Shown here piece after piece: positions 47,425 to 56,598 of a stretch of 64,000 nt of DNA (its first letter is position 1; each line of letters opens with the position of its first letter). A program made the position numbers and the translations under genes. Origin of the DNA: Sphingobacterium multivorum (GTDB lineage Bacteria; Bacteroidota; Bacteroidia; Sphingobacteriales; Sphingobacteriaceae); contig NZ_UAUU01000008.1 in the NCBI RefSeq assembly GCF_900457465.1, positions 496,001-560,000 on the forward strand, written 5' to 3'. The notes beneath the pieces are model-generated. The model was not told the DNA's origin. It saw only the letters and a program-made list of their open reading frames with translations, and made no database searches.

Positions 47425-47472
47425 GATCATTAGAAAATTAGGATTATTTTATAGCTTAATTTTCTAATGATC
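47425..47472. repeat. 16-bp perfect inverted repeat
   Basis: GATCATTAGAAAATTA (47425-47440) and TAATTTTCTAATGATC (47457-47472) are separated by 16 nt. It lies 21 bp after the DoxX stop. There is no following T-run, so it is not a classic terminator, though it may stabilise the transcript end or be a minimal mobile-element relic. Confidence 0.6.
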
Positions 47473-47474
47473 CT

Positions 47475-47606
47475 ATGTTATCCGGAAGCAAGTGGTGCTG
47501 GAGATGCAAGAGGGAAAATAATGTGATAGACTACAATTATAAGCGGTATGGCAAGCCGGTCGATAACCGAAAATATAGGAGCGACTTGATCGGTTGTAAA
47601 TCGTGA
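47475..47606 (+). CDS. Possible 43-aa protein with CxxC pair
   Basis: A short frame starting MLSGSKWCWRCKRE with a Cys-x-x-Cys pair. The remainder (NYKRYGKPVDNRKYRSDLIG) is basic. WCWRCK starts are known to me from small zinc-ribbon-like Bacteroidetes proteins, but the rest does not match. It may be a remnant. The rest of this 412-bp gap holds the inverted repeat and the promoter of the metal operon. Confidence 0.25.
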   Translation: MLSGSKWCWRCKRENNVIDYNYKRYGKPVDNRKYRSDLIGCKS

Positions 47607-47774
47607 TTTGTGCTAATTTAACTCTGTTGATTTATGCTGGGATATTTTGTTTTTCTACCTTTTTATTGCGTTTTTATTGGTATAAGTAAAGTTTTCGCGC
47701 TGTTTTTTTTAGATATACATTTTTTAGCAAGTTAGAAAAAGACTATAAAATTCAAGATTTGTGCTACTCTACAC

Positions 47775-47799
47775 GATCAAACTTATAATACATTTGATC
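47775..47799 (+). promoter_or_regulatory. Inverted repeat overlapping a -7 box, metal operon promoter
   Basis: GATCAAA-N11-TTTGATC encloses TACATTTG (47789-47796), a perfect TAnnTTTG -7 box. A repressor bound here would block the promoter of the 47816-51284 gene group. The only upstream TTG (47759-47761) is 27 bp away, longer than usual. Confidence 0.45.
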
Positions 47800-47815
47800 T
47801 ATCAATCCCATAGGG

Positions 47816-48202
47816 ATGTTACATGCTATGTATAGGTATTTAAGACAACTTTTAATGGTTTTGCCCATTGTTTTTTTCTGTCTGTTTTTTACAGGTAAAA
47901 TAAACAAGGATGTCTTTTCACATACTGCCTATAAAAACACCTCAAAAACGGCAATAACTTCTTCACAATCCCATTTCGATTTTTATGTCGGATCGATCGA
48001 AGAATGCTCGTTCGAATGGCGTTATGATCAACATTTAGCATATGCCGTTCGGCTCTGTACCTTGGGACTGATTCTACCAATTTTCTTGCTATTTGCGGAT
48101 AAGAAGTCATGGCATAGTTTTTATGAACTCCAAAATAAATATCTATCGAACAGGCTGCCAGACAGGTGTATCCTATACCATTCCTTTAAAATTTTCGGTT
48201 AA
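47816..48202 (+). CDS. Small membrane protein of unknown function
   Basis: A 128 aa protein (or 124 aa from the ATG at 47828, which has AGGGATG upstream). It has two hydrophobic segments: LLMVLPIVFFCLFFTG near the start and LCTLGLILPIFLLF after an outer loop with HFDFYVGSIEEC. I do not recognise the family. As the first gene before the UreH-like transporter and TonB receptor it may belong to metal homeostasis. Gap to the next gene 121 bp. Confidence 0.5.
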   Translation: MLHAMYRYLRQLLMVLPIVFFCLFFTGKINKDVFSHTAYKNTSKTAITSSQSHFDFYVGSIEECSFEWRYDQHLAYAVRLCTLGLILPIFLLFADKKSWHSFYELQNKYLSNRLPDRCILYHSFKIFG

Positions 48203-48323
48203 ATCCCTTTTCCTTTTCGTGAATATAATCGGTTGGGTCGACAGACGGCTATAAAACCGATTTAATAAATCATTTGCTTGAAGAAAGCGGCTTAATCAGC
48301 TGCTTTGCTATTAAATCATTTAT

Positions 48324-49034
48324 ATGAACACAACACTTTACGCATTAGCTATTACAGCTATTACGATCAGTTTTTTTCATACTGCATCGGGGCCAGACCA
48401 TTATCTGCCATTTATTGTATTGTCCAAATCGAAAAAATGGTCGTTGGGGAAAACCATATTATGGACCATTATATGTGGGCTTGGGCATGTTTTCAGTTCG
48501 GTCATACTGGGGATTATTGGCGTTTATCTTGGATGGCAGCTCAATAAGATCAGCTGGTTGCAGGACGTGCGCGGCAATGTTTCGAGTTGGGCACTATTTA
48601 TTTTTGGACTTGGATATTTGATTTACGGGATCTGGAAAATGTCAAAGAAGCATTCTCATAAGCATTTTGATGTGATGGGTGATGAGGTGTATGTGCATGA
48701 ACACACGCATGGGAAAAGCACATCAGGGCATCATCACCATCATCAAAAAACGAAGGTAACGCCTTTGGTATTATTTGCAATTTTCGTCATGGGACCATCG
48801 GAACCATTGATTCCACTTTTATTTTTTTCAGGTGCTCACCGCTCAATGCCAGAGGTGATTACACTGATTAGCACCTTTACCATCACAACAGTGGCAACCA
48901 TGGTTGGGATGGTCTTGTTGGGAATTTATGGTTATAATTTGCTCAACACCGAAAAACTTGATCGCTATGTACACGCTATTAGTGGTGCTGTCCTGTCAAT
49001 TTGCGGTGCGGGGATGTTATTTCTGGGATGGTAA
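48324..49034 (+). CDS. UreH/HupE-like metal transporter with His-rich loop
   Basis: A 236 aa inner-membrane protein with about six helices. The first holds FFHTASGPDHYLPF, related to the nickel/cobalt transporter motif H-x5-DH; IICGLGHVFSSVILG follows. The loop at about 110-143 is rich in histidine (KKHSHKHF, HEHTHG, GHHHHHQ), typical for Ni, Co or Zn binding. The second half has VMGPSEPLIPLLFFSGA. It is 15 bp before a TonB receptor, so together they should move a metal across both membranes. Confidence 0.8.
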   Translation: MNTTLYALAITAITISFFHTASGPDHYLPFIVLSKSKKWSLGKTILWTIICGLGHVFSSVILGIIGVYLGWQLNKISWLQDVRGNVSSWALFIFGLGYLIYGIWKMSKKHSHKHFDVMGDEVYVHEHTHGKSTSGHHHHHQKTKVTPLVLFAIFVMGPSEPLIPLLFFSGAHRSMPEVITLISTFTITTVATMVGMVLLGIYGYNLLNTEKLDRYVHAISGAVLSICGAGMLFLGW

Positions 49035-49049
49035 TTTTTTAAATAGGAT

Positions 49050-51284
49050 ATGAACAAACATCAAATCACCCTTTTTATAAGCCTAATGGCTACTACACAC
49101 AGTTATGCCCAGCAACATGTAATTCAGGGAACTGTGAAAGATAAGGATAGTAAACAGAGATTAGAAGAAGTCAATATATATTACCAACGTGGAATAAAAC
49201 ATAGTCATACAGCATCGAATGGTACTTTTTCCGTACAGCCGGGAACATTTCCGGATACTTTATTGTTGAGCCGGATTGGCTATCTCGATCAGGTATACAT
49301 CCTAAAAGAAGCGAAGTCTCCGATTGAAATCGAGATGCAAAAAAATGAAGTGCAGTTGAGTCAAATTCAGGTGGATGCATTCAATAGCAGTAAAACATTG
49401 AGCAAAGTTGATTTAAGTAAGATTCCCGTTAATTCGGCGCAAGATCTGTTACGAAAAGTTCCCGGGCTCTTTATAGCACAGCATGCCGGTGGTGGAAAGG
49501 CTGAGCAAATATTTTTGCGTGGATTTGATAATGATCACGGTACAGATATTGCCATTACTGCAGATGGCATTCCCGTTAATATGGTCTCTCATGCGCACGG
49601 TCAAGGATACGCAGATCTCCATTTTATTATTCCAGAAACGGTAAAAGACATTGATTTTGGCAAGGGTGCTTATTATGCAGACAAAGGCGATTTGAACACA
49701 TCGGGTTATGTTAATTTTACGACCTTGGATCATTTGGATCATAATCTTTTTAAGGTTGAAGGCGGTTCTTTTGATTCCTGGCGTACCGTGGCCATGCTTA
49801 ATCTGCTGAATAACCATGAGCAGAATAAATATGCCTATGCCGCAGGAGAGTTCAATTATTCGAATGGTCCTTTTGACATCAAGCAAAATTTTAGTCGTGT
49901 CAATCTATTTGCGAAATATAATCAGTGGATCTATGAGAAACATTATATCAATCTCCAGGGGTCCATATTCAGTTCGGGTTGGAATGCATCGGGTCAGATT
50001 CCGGAGCGGGCTGTTCGTCAGGGACTGATTAGCCGTTGGGGTTCGATTGATTCTACAGAAGGCGGGAATACATCCCGCATGAATTTGGCGATGCAATACC
50101 GTGCGCTGATCAGTGATCAGGAAAGCTGGGAAAGCAATGTTTACTTCTCGCGCTATAAATTTCAGTTGTTTTCGGATTTTACTTTCTTTCTGAAAGACCC
50201 CATTCATGGCGATGAAATAGAGCAGGTTGATAATCGATACTTGTACGGTATCGAAAACAAATACAATCGCCAATTTCATTTTGATCATAGTCAGCTTTCT
50301 TGGACATCGGGGTTTGGGCTCCGAATGGATGATATCAAAGATCTTCAACTGAACCATGTCTATCAGCGCGACGAATTATTGGATCGGCTTTCGCATATTT
50401 CGGGTGTAGAAATGAATCTTCATGCCTATAGCAATCTGGATTGGCGTATTGGAAAATGGACGATTAATCCTGCATTACGTGTCGATCACTTGATTTTCAA
50501 CTTGCATGATAAGCTGAAAAGTGATCCTGCAGGGCAAGAGGCTTCTGCAACAAGAATCAGCCCAAAGCTGAACTTTGGATATACGTTCAATCATAGCGCC
50601 CAAATCTATTTGAAAACGGGTATGGGATTTCATTCCAACGATATCAGGGTGGTGATGGAACAACAGGGAAAAGATATTATGCCCATTTCCTTTGGTGCAG
50701 ATCTTGGCTTGATCTGGAAGCCAACTGATAACCTTTTTATTCAGCCTGCTTTATGGGGGTTATACCTGCAGCAAGAATTTGTGTACGTCGGGGATGAAGC
50801 TGTTGTAGAGCCTTCAGGCAAAACGAAACGTCTGGGGGCTGATTTGAGTCTACGCTATCAAGCTACTCCATGGTTATATTTTGATGGCGACATCAACTAT
50901 GCTTACGCGCGGGCAATTGACCAACCAAAAGGCGAAAACTATATCCCGCTGGTACCTTCTTTAACAAGTACAGGGGGAGTATCTGTGAAGCTACCGCTCG
51001 GCATTTCGGCCAATTTGCGCTATCGTTATATGAATACAAAACCAGCGAAAGAAGATAATTCGGTACGTGCTAAAGGTTATTTGGTCAATGATCTCTTGCT
51101 GAACTATGGCGTGGGAAGATGGAATTTTTTGTTGCAGATCCAAAACGTATTTGACACCAAATGGAATGAAGCACAGTTTGAGACAGAGACTCGATTAAGA
51201 AATGAACAACAGCCCGTTTCTGAATTGCATTTCACCCCTGGAACACCTTTTATGGTAAAAGCTGGCCTGTCCTATAAATTCTAA
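49050..51284 (+). CDS. TonB-dependent receptor, probably for a metal complex
   Basis: A 744 aa outer-membrane receptor, intact. Signal peptide 1-20 (THSYAQ), carboxypeptidase-like regulatory domain (IQGTVKDKDSKQRLEEVNIY), plug (VNSAQDLLRKVPGLFIAQHA, IFLRGFDNDHGTDIAITADG) and a barrel ending in GTPFMVKAGLSYKF. His-rich plug loops (VNMVSHAHGQGYADLHFI) and the linked UreH-like transporter suggest a nickel, cobalt or zinc substrate. Confidence 0.88.
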   Translation: MNKHQITLFISLMATTHSYAQQHVIQGTVKDKDSKQRLEEVNIYYQRGIKHSHTASNGTFSVQPGTFPDTLLLSRIGYLDQVYILKEAKSPIEIEMQKNEVQLSQIQVDAFNSSKTLSKVDLSKIPVNSAQDLLRKVPGLFIAQHAGGGKAEQIFLRGFDNDHGTDIAITADGIPVNMVSHAHGQGYADLHFIIPETVKDIDFGKGAYYADKGDLNTSGYVNFTTLDHLDHNLFKVEGGSFDSWRTVAMLNLLNNHEQNKYAYAAGEFNYSNGPFDIKQNFSRVNLFAKYNQWIYEKHYINLQGSIFSSGWNASGQIPERAVRQGLISRWGSIDSTEGGNTSRMNLAMQYRALISDQESWESNVYFSRYKFQLFSDFTFFLKDPIHGDEIEQVDNRYLYGIENKYNRQFHFDHSQLSWTSGFGLRMDDIKDLQLNHVYQRDELLDRLSHISGVEMNLHAYSNLDWRIGKWTINPALRVDHLIFNLHDKLKSDPAGQEASATRISPKLNFGYTFNHSAQIYLKTGMGFHSNDIRVVMEQQGKDIMPISFGADLGLIWKPTDNLFIQPALWGLYLQQEFVYVGDEAVVEPSGKTKRLGADLSLRYQATPWLYFDGDINYAYARAIDQPKGENYIPLVPSLTSTGGVSVKLPLGISANLRYRYMNTKPAKEDNSVRAKGYLVNDLLLNYGVGRWNFLLQIQNVFDTKWNEAQFETETRLRNEQQPVSELHFTPGTPFMVKAGLSYKF

Positions 51285-51362
51285 AGACTGGGTAAAGTGG
51301 TCGCCTTAAAATTTTCCTTTGTATCTTTAATAGGAATTATAAGTCCTTATAAATGATGTATT

Positions 51363-51809
51363 ATGGAAAAGAGTAAGTTACTTCGAATGGATAATATGGG
51401 TATCGTGGTGGAGTCGTTGGACAACGCGATTTCGTTTTTTTCAGAACTTGGTTTACATTTGGAGGGAAGGGCACAGATTAAAGGGGAATGGGCAGGTCGA
51501 ATAACAGGTCTCGGTGCTCAGCATGTGGAGATCGCCATGATGGTGACACCAGATGGGCATAGCCGATTGGAGCTTTCAAGATTTATTGATCCAGCGATAA
51601 TTGCAGATCATAGAAACGCTCCGGTCAATGCCTTGGGGTATTTGCGGGCAATGTTTACCGTTGAAGATATCGATGATGTGCTGCGGCGACTCATTGACAA
51701 TCATGGAGCTGTGCTGGTCGGGGAGGTGGTACAATATGAAAATGCGTATCGTCTATGTTATCTAAGGGGAGTAGAGGGATTATTGATTGGTTTAGCACAA
51801 CCGCTGTAA
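51363..51809 (+). CDS. VOC family protein
   Basis: A 148 aa glyoxalase-fold protein: LRMDNMGIVVESLDNAISFF, LGLHLEGRA, then GAQHVEIAMMVTPDGHSRLE and LRAMFTVEDIDDVLRRLI. His and Glu positions for a metal are present (HVEI, LELSRF). The substrate is unknown. It is 78 bp after the TonB receptor and probably separate; the next sequence downstream is RNA candidate copy B. Confidence 0.85.
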   Translation: MEKSKLLRMDNMGIVVESLDNAISFFSELGLHLEGRAQIKGEWAGRITGLGAQHVEIAMMVTPDGHSRLELSRFIDPAIIADHRNAPVNALGYLRAMFTVEDIDDVLRRLIDNHGAVLVGEVVQYENAYRLCYLRGVEGLLIGLAQPL

Positions 51810-51953
51810 GGTAATCGATATGAAGCGGTAAAAGACAGCTATAGGAATAATTACAAGGCAAGTGATAGGAATTGAATCTTTGTACGAAAAAAGAAAATTT
51901 AAGAAATTTCTATGTTTTACAAAATAAATAGGAAACTAAGACGTTATTGATAC

Positions 51954-52021
51954 AAATACTTTTCATAAAATAGGTTAATATATGGCTAAGACCCTAGAGT
52001 TCCCCGCTCTAGGGCTTTTTT
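51954..52021 (+). ncRNA. Candidate small RNA, copy B of the core-plus-terminator module
   Basis: The 38-nt core (51954-51991) equals copy A at 18078 except for one missing A. It is followed by a different hairpin, CCCTAGAG/CTCTAGGG with loop TTCCCCG, and six T. The stem bases differ from copy A while pairing is kept, as for a conserved RNA structure. It lies 145 bp beyond the VOC stop, so here it could also end that transcript. Confidence 0.5.
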
Positions 52022-52216
52022 GTAATTATACGTCCGGGAAAAACGAAATTTTGTACAATCTGTCTGGATCGCGTTCTTTCCTGATCAATAAAGCGAAATT
52101 TAGCTACTTGATGAAAGCCATGAGGAGGGCCTAAGAATCTATTTTTTAGATGCTGTTTTCAGCGATGAACTCGTCGTTATCACTGGTTTTGCAATTTTGC
52201 CCAAACTGGATATAAA

Positions 52217-52306
52217 TTAGGCAATTTTTGAACATGTGGTCATTAGTATAATCACACATAAGACGAGTAATATAATAACAGATGTGGTGTAAGGCGTTCT
52301 TCTCAT
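52217..52306 (-). CDS. Possible 29-aa lipoprotein-like peptide
   Basis: Minus-strand frame MRRTPYTTSVIILLVLCVII with an ending LMTTCSKIA: basic start, one hydrophobic helix and a lipobox-like MTTC near the end. It resembles entericidin-sized peptides in layout only. An A-rich stretch but no clear ribosome binding site precedes it. The rest of the 52022-52469 gap shows nothing that I recognise. Confidence 0.35.
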   Translation of the reverse strand: MRRTPYTTSVIILLVLCVIILMTTCSKIA

Positions 52307-52469
52307 AATACTTTTTTTTACTTAGTAGTTTACAAAAGCCGTGCCTTTATTTTTAGAACTTGCAGTAAGTCTGGTTGTTGTAGCTTCGTGTCTACAAGGC
52401 GTCGATATGAATAAGGAAATGATATGTTTGAAAAGGCTTTTGCCGATGTCTTGTGCATCGATTGTGGAA

Positions 52470-53270
52470 TTAATGGATCTGGTTCCTATTGTTCGTTTGA
52501 AACGATGTTTTTTTTGATAGTCTATAGACGATGAGAATACCCAAAAGCATTACAATCGTATAGGCAATAAACGCGATGTTTTCAGACTGATGTTCGCTAC
52601 CCTTTGCAACACTTTCTACCCATAACCCCGTATTATTTTTAAATCCAAACGCCCAATGGGTTAGGTTCCAGCCGAAGTGTAGTCCGATAGATAGTGCAAT
52701 ATTGCGGGTTCTTAGTACTGCAAGACCAAAGAGTACAGCTCCAAGTCCTGAACCCAGTACTGCCGCCTTTAGTGTAAAACCGGTAAATAAATGTTCTAAA
52801 ATAAAAACAAGTACCATAATTGAGAAGGCCACAACAGTGCCGAGTTTATCTTTCAATCGCCATAAGAAATAGGTTCTAAAGACCAACTCTTCCCGACAGG
52901 CGACGAAAAAGTATAGAAGAATATGTATTGTCAGTATTTTTGGGTCGATAAATACCTGTTTTTTAAAAGATACTTCGGCAAAATTTGTTAATATTATAAC
53001 CATAAGGCCGACCATAACAAAACCTAAGCATAAGCCAGCGCTAAAATTGAGCACACTCTTTTTGTTAAATCCTAACCCAATTTGAGAAAAACTAATTTTA
53101 TCCCAAGCTTTAAACAGGTAAACTAAAGCCAAGCTGAGGAATGTCGCGAGGCAGAGTGAAAGTAAATCAGGCAACGCTGTCTGTTTGGTCACAGCGGCAG
53201 CGAAAGCAAACAACACCAGCGAAGCCACGTAAAATAATATTACTTTTAGGTATATGGTTTCTCTTTTCAT
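52470..53270 (-). CDS. CPBP family intramembrane glutamic endopeptidase
   Basis: A 266 aa protein with about eight hydrophobic segments. The Rce1/CPBP motifs are present: CREELVFRTYFLWRL (EExxxR), VFILEHLFTGF (His) and SIGLHFGWNLTHW (H-x3-N). In bacteria these membrane proteases are linked with bacteriocin immunity or membrane-protein processing; the target is unknown. Monocistronic. Confidence 0.9.
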   Translation of the reverse strand: MKRETIYLKVILFYVASLVLFAFAAAVTKQTALPDLLSLCLATFLSLALVYLFKAWDKISFSQIGLGFNKKSVLNFSAGLCLGFVMVGLMVIILTNFAEVSFKKQVFIDPKILTIHILLYFFVACREELVFRTYFLWRLKDKLGTVVAFSIMVLVFILEHLFTGFTLKAAVLGSGLGAVLFGLAVLRTRNIALSIGLHFGWNLTHWAFGFKNNTGLWVESVAKGSEHQSENIAFIAYTIVMLLGILIVYRLSKKTSFQTNNRNQIH

Positions 53271-53385
53271 TTTCTAACTGTTTGGTAAACGTGAATTTAC
53301 ACTATTTTTGAAAAAATAGTGAAGGTTATCTGAAAGAGTGGTGTGCTTTTTGTTTATAGGGGAGAAAGATTAGAGAAATAATAAT

Positions 53386-53973
53386 ATGAAGTATCCTTAT
53401 TTAGGAATTAGTATGGTATGTGCGGCCCTAGCGAGCATGGCCAATTCAAAGGCTGTATTTGCCGGAGAGCAATTAGCTGTTCAACACATTGAATATGTGC
53501 AGGTAAATTCAGACTCATTGAAGGTTGAACAATTAGCAACAGCGCTGAGAATGATGAAGCCTATCAGTTCGGCTGATTTTAAGGCAAAGTTCAAACCGGA
53601 AATCAATGGATTTAAGCTCACAGAGGTGACGGCTTTCGAGGATGCGGAGTCAGGATCTTACGCAACGGCAAACTATGTGAAGGGAGAGCAAAATATTTAT
53701 TTGATGGTTACCGACGGAGCCGGTCCAGGTTCGGATCAGGTAAAGTTAAATTTGATGAACTATATCGACCTAAAATCAATTGAAGACCTAGGAACCAAAA
53801 TGCAGGTTAAGCCTTACAAAGGTTGGCTGGCGTCTTTTGACTGGAGCATGTTTGAAAACGATGGTTTGACTAGCATTCAATATCTCGAATCAAATCGATT
53901 TGCAACTGTCTCTTCAGCAAATAATGTAGCAATTGAAGAATTAGAGAGTTTTTTGAATAGTTTTAGTCTATAA
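53386..53973 (+). CDS. Hypothetical exported protein
   Basis: A 195 aa protein with a signal peptide (about 1-26, ASMANSKAVFAG). The mature part looks like a single alpha/beta domain: PEINGFKLTEVTAFEDAESG, QNIYLMVTDGAGPG, and WLASFDWSMFENDGLTSIQY. I know similar unnamed Bacteroidetes proteins but no function. Single gene; the hydrophobic signal and abundant acidic residues suggest a soluble periplasmic protein. Confidence 0.65.
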   Translation: MKYPYLGISMVCAALASMANSKAVFAGEQLAVQHIEYVQVNSDSLKVEQLATALRMMKPISSADFKAKFKPEINGFKLTEVTAFEDAESGSYATANYVKGEQNIYLMVTDGAGPGSDQVKLNLMNYIDLKSIEDLGTKMQVKPYKGWLASFDWSMFENDGLTSIQYLESNRFATVSSANNVAIEELESFLNSFSL

Positions 53974-54201
53974 GAAAATTGGCACAGTCCCGGAACCTTT
54001 AATCAAAGCCGGGACTCAGTCCATCAAACCGATTTAATCCATTCCCCGACTGCTAATAGTCGTTAAATATCTATATCTTCCGAGCCTTTCTTTCCGTAAT
54101 TTCCCAGATTATCCGCTCTATAGCTGCGCTTGTTGATGCAATATTTTATTGTTTATTGCTTATTTTTCTTATATTAGGTAATAAACCAGCAAATTGTGTC
54201 T

Positions 54202-55548
54202 ATGTTCAATCTAAATCGGAGAAAATTTATTCAAGGAGCGGGAGCAGTCTTAACTTTATCCGCTTTGCAAGTTAAAGGTCTGTCGTTTAAAGATGCGATT
54301 AAAAATTTTCGGGTCGGATTGATCGGTGCGGGTTGGTATGGGAAGAGTGATTTGTTCCGTTTAATGCAGGTTCGGGATGTTGATGTTATCGCCATATGTG
54401 ATGTTGACGACAACCATTTGCAGGAGGCGGGGCGATTAACTGCTGAGCGCCAGGTTTCAAAAAAGGTTCCAAAGCTTTATAGAGATTATAAGGAGATGCT
54501 CGCTAACCATAAATTCGATCTTATCCTTATTGGCACACCGGATCACTGGCATGCAAGACAGGCTATAGACGCGATGCGTGCGGGGGCTCACCTTTATTTG
54601 CAGAAACCCATCAGTGTGGATGTACTTGAGGGCGATGCCATATGGCGCGCGGCTAGAAAATATAACCGGAAAGTGCAGGTAGGGACCCAACGGCGGAGTA
54701 CGGCGCATCTCATCGACGCTAAGAAGCGGGTGGTCGATAGCGGCCTGCTTGGTAAGGTTTCGCATGTGGAGATGTGCTGCTACTATCATATGCGGAAAAA
54801 TGGTAACCCGCCTACACAACAAGTTCCAGAGTTCTTAGATTATGAGTTATGGACAGGACCGGCACCTTTACGAGCTTATGATGGTTTACCGCATGGCAGC
54901 TGGTGGCGAACCTTTATGGCTTATGGAAATGGGATAACCGGCGATATGGGAATGCATATGTTTGATACGGTACGTTGGCTTTTGCAACTTAAATGGCCCA
55001 AAAGCGTGAGTGCCAAAGGCGGTATTTATGTCCAAAAAGAAGGCAAATCGACGATTGCAGATACGCAGACCGCTCTATTTGAATACGAAGATCTTAACTG
55101 TGTCTGGCAGCATAGAACATGGGGAGCAGCAACAGACCCTGAATATCCTTGGGCATTTGTTATATACGGTGACAAAGGTACTTTAAAGGGAAGTGTGATG
55201 AAATATGAGTTCATTCCCATCGGAGAAGGTGAGACTATCCGAAAGGATGTTATCTTAGAAAAAGAGACGTTTCCTAAAGATCTGGAAGAGCATCGAATAG
55301 AACTGCATACAGCTCCGGCAACGCGACGACACATGCTCGATCTTTTATCAGCAATTGAAAATAATCACCTACCTGTAGCCGATATTGAAGAAGGCTATAT
55401 CTCCACCGCAAGTTGCATATTAGCCAATTTGTCGATGGAGTTGAATCGGCCCCTGATTTATGATCCTACGCAAAAAATATGTATTAATGACCCTGAAGCA
55501 ACTCAATTATTGCAGAGAGGGTATCGCAGTCCATGGCAACATCCGTAA
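54202..55548 (+). CDS. Gfo/Idh/MocA family oxidoreductase, Tat-exported
   Basis: A 448 aa protein with an N-terminal Tat-like signal (NRRKFIQGAGAVLTLSALQV) and a Rossmann domain (RVGLIGAGWYGKSDLFRLMQ, VDVIAICDVD, TPDHWHARQAIDAM) with the EKP-like motif YLQKPISVDV. The C-terminal domain (GSWWRTFMAYGNGITGDMGM, HMFDTVRWLL) is typical of secreted sugar or inositol dehydrogenases of Bacteroidetes. It acts outside the cytoplasm with tightly bound NAD(P). The ATG at 54202 is preferred to the GTG at 54196. Confidence 0.9.
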   Translation: MFNLNRRKFIQGAGAVLTLSALQVKGLSFKDAIKNFRVGLIGAGWYGKSDLFRLMQVRDVDVIAICDVDDNHLQEAGRLTAERQVSKKVPKLYRDYKEMLANHKFDLILIGTPDHWHARQAIDAMRAGAHLYLQKPISVDVLEGDAIWRAARKYNRKVQVGTQRRSTAHLIDAKKRVVDSGLLGKVSHVEMCCYYHMRKNGNPPTQQVPEFLDYELWTGPAPLRAYDGLPHGSWWRTFMAYGNGITGDMGMHMFDTVRWLLQLKWPKSVSAKGGIYVQKEGKSTIADTQTALFEYEDLNCVWQHRTWGAATDPEYPWAFVIYGDKGTLKGSVMKYEFIPIGEGETIRKDVILEKETFPKDLEEHRIELHTAPATRRHMLDLLSAIENNHLPVADIEEGYISTASCILANLSMELNRPLIYDPTQKICINDPEATQLLQRGYRSPWQHP

Positions 55549-55691
55549 TAAAAATATCAAGCGACAGATACCGGCAAATGGAAAAAACGCACCCGTCAAA
55601 ATATGCCATGCATATGGACCGACTTGGCATTTATCAATATATAGAACGTTCCTGACCTAACGGCAAAGGGATCCAATAGATTAAACAAAAT

Positions 55692-55793
55692 ATGTTCAAG
55701 CTTAAAATTCTAAATTTCTACAGAATTCGAACCGTTCTTTACTCGATTAAAAGACGAGTAGACGATGAATATGAATTCGACGATAACCCATAA
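55692..55793 (+). CDS. Possible 33-aa peptide
   Basis: Frame MFKLKILNFYRIRTVLYSIK followed by an acidic end (RRVDDEYEFDDNP); basic amphipathic N-terminus. It overlaps the PAP2 start by 29 bp. It could be a small coupled protein or chance. Confidence 0.2.
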   Translation: MFKLKILNFYRIRTVLYSIKRRVDDEYEFDDNP

Positions 55794-56598
55794 TTATGCT
55801 AGGCTTAGAAAACCCTTGTTCTTTCTACCTATACTTCTATTAGTTCTGCTCATTCTATTTCTCTATTTTAATCATGCATTGAATGTATATGGCTATACGG
55901 TCATTCAGAAGAATAGCTTTTTCACAATAAATGCTTACCTCGGACAATATCCAAATCTTGAGTCTAATTTTACACAGTTTGGAGATTGTTTAATTAGCCT
56001 GTCACTATTGAGTGTTTTTGTATTATATGCGCCTAAATTATGGGAAGCATTGATATCAGCATCGCTAATTTCAGCTTTTTTTTCCATTGTTTTAAAAGTG
56101 GCATTTGCTGTGCCTCGACCTGCAGCGGTGTTTAATCAAACGAGTTTTTTGATTACTGGTAAGATGCTTCTTGGTAACAATAGCTTGCCTTCGGGCCATT
56201 CCATTACGATATTTACAACGCTGACCGTTATCATGTATGCTTTTATGCCGCAACGATTGAGTTATAAAATAATGTGGTTTTTTTGTTTAACATGTATTGG
56301 GTTAATGCTTGCTTTATCTCGCGTCGCGTTGGGAGCACATTATCCATTAGATGTAGTTAGTGGCTGTATTATAGGATATGTTTCGGGACTGCTCGGAATT
56401 TTTTTTAGCAGGGAATTTAAAATATGGAATTGGGTCAACGACCAACGGTATTATCCAATTTTCATTTTATTATTCCTCGTTTTCAGTATAGTATTGGTCA
56501 ATAGAATAATTAATGATAATTTGCTAATATTTTATTTTACATTTATCTGCTTAATTAGTACACTTTATAAAACCATTACCGTTTATGCTAAAAAATAG
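55765..56598 (+). CDS. PAP2 family lipid phosphatase
   Basis: A 277 aa membrane protein with six or more helices and all three PAP2 motifs: KVAFAVPRP (K-x6-RP), NSLPSGHS (PSGH) and SRVALGAHYPLD (SR-x5-H-x3-D). It overlaps the phosphoethanolamine transferase gene by 14 bp, which points to lipid A work: an LpxE/LpxF-type phosphatase removing a phosphate that the transferase modifies or replaces. Undecaprenyl pyrophosphate phosphatase is the alternative. Confidence 0.88.
   Translation: MNMNSTITHNYARLRKPLFFLPILLLVLLILFLYFNHALNVYGYTVIQKNSFFTINAYLGQYPNLESNFTQFGDCLISLSLLSVFVLYAPKLWEALISASLISAFFSIVLKVAFAVPRPAAVFNQTSFLITGKMLLGNNSLPSGHSITIFTTLTVIMYAFMPQRLSYKIMWFFCLTCIGLMLALSRVALGAHYPLDVVSGCIIGYVSGLLGIFFSREFKIWNWVNDQRYYPIFILLFLVFSIVLVNRIINDNLLIFYFTFICLISTLYKTITVYAKK

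Noticed and set aside
55460..55660. 66-codon frame after the Gfo/Idh/MocA gene
   Set aside because: Mostly out of frame with the end of that gene; composition and lack of a start signal suggest chance.
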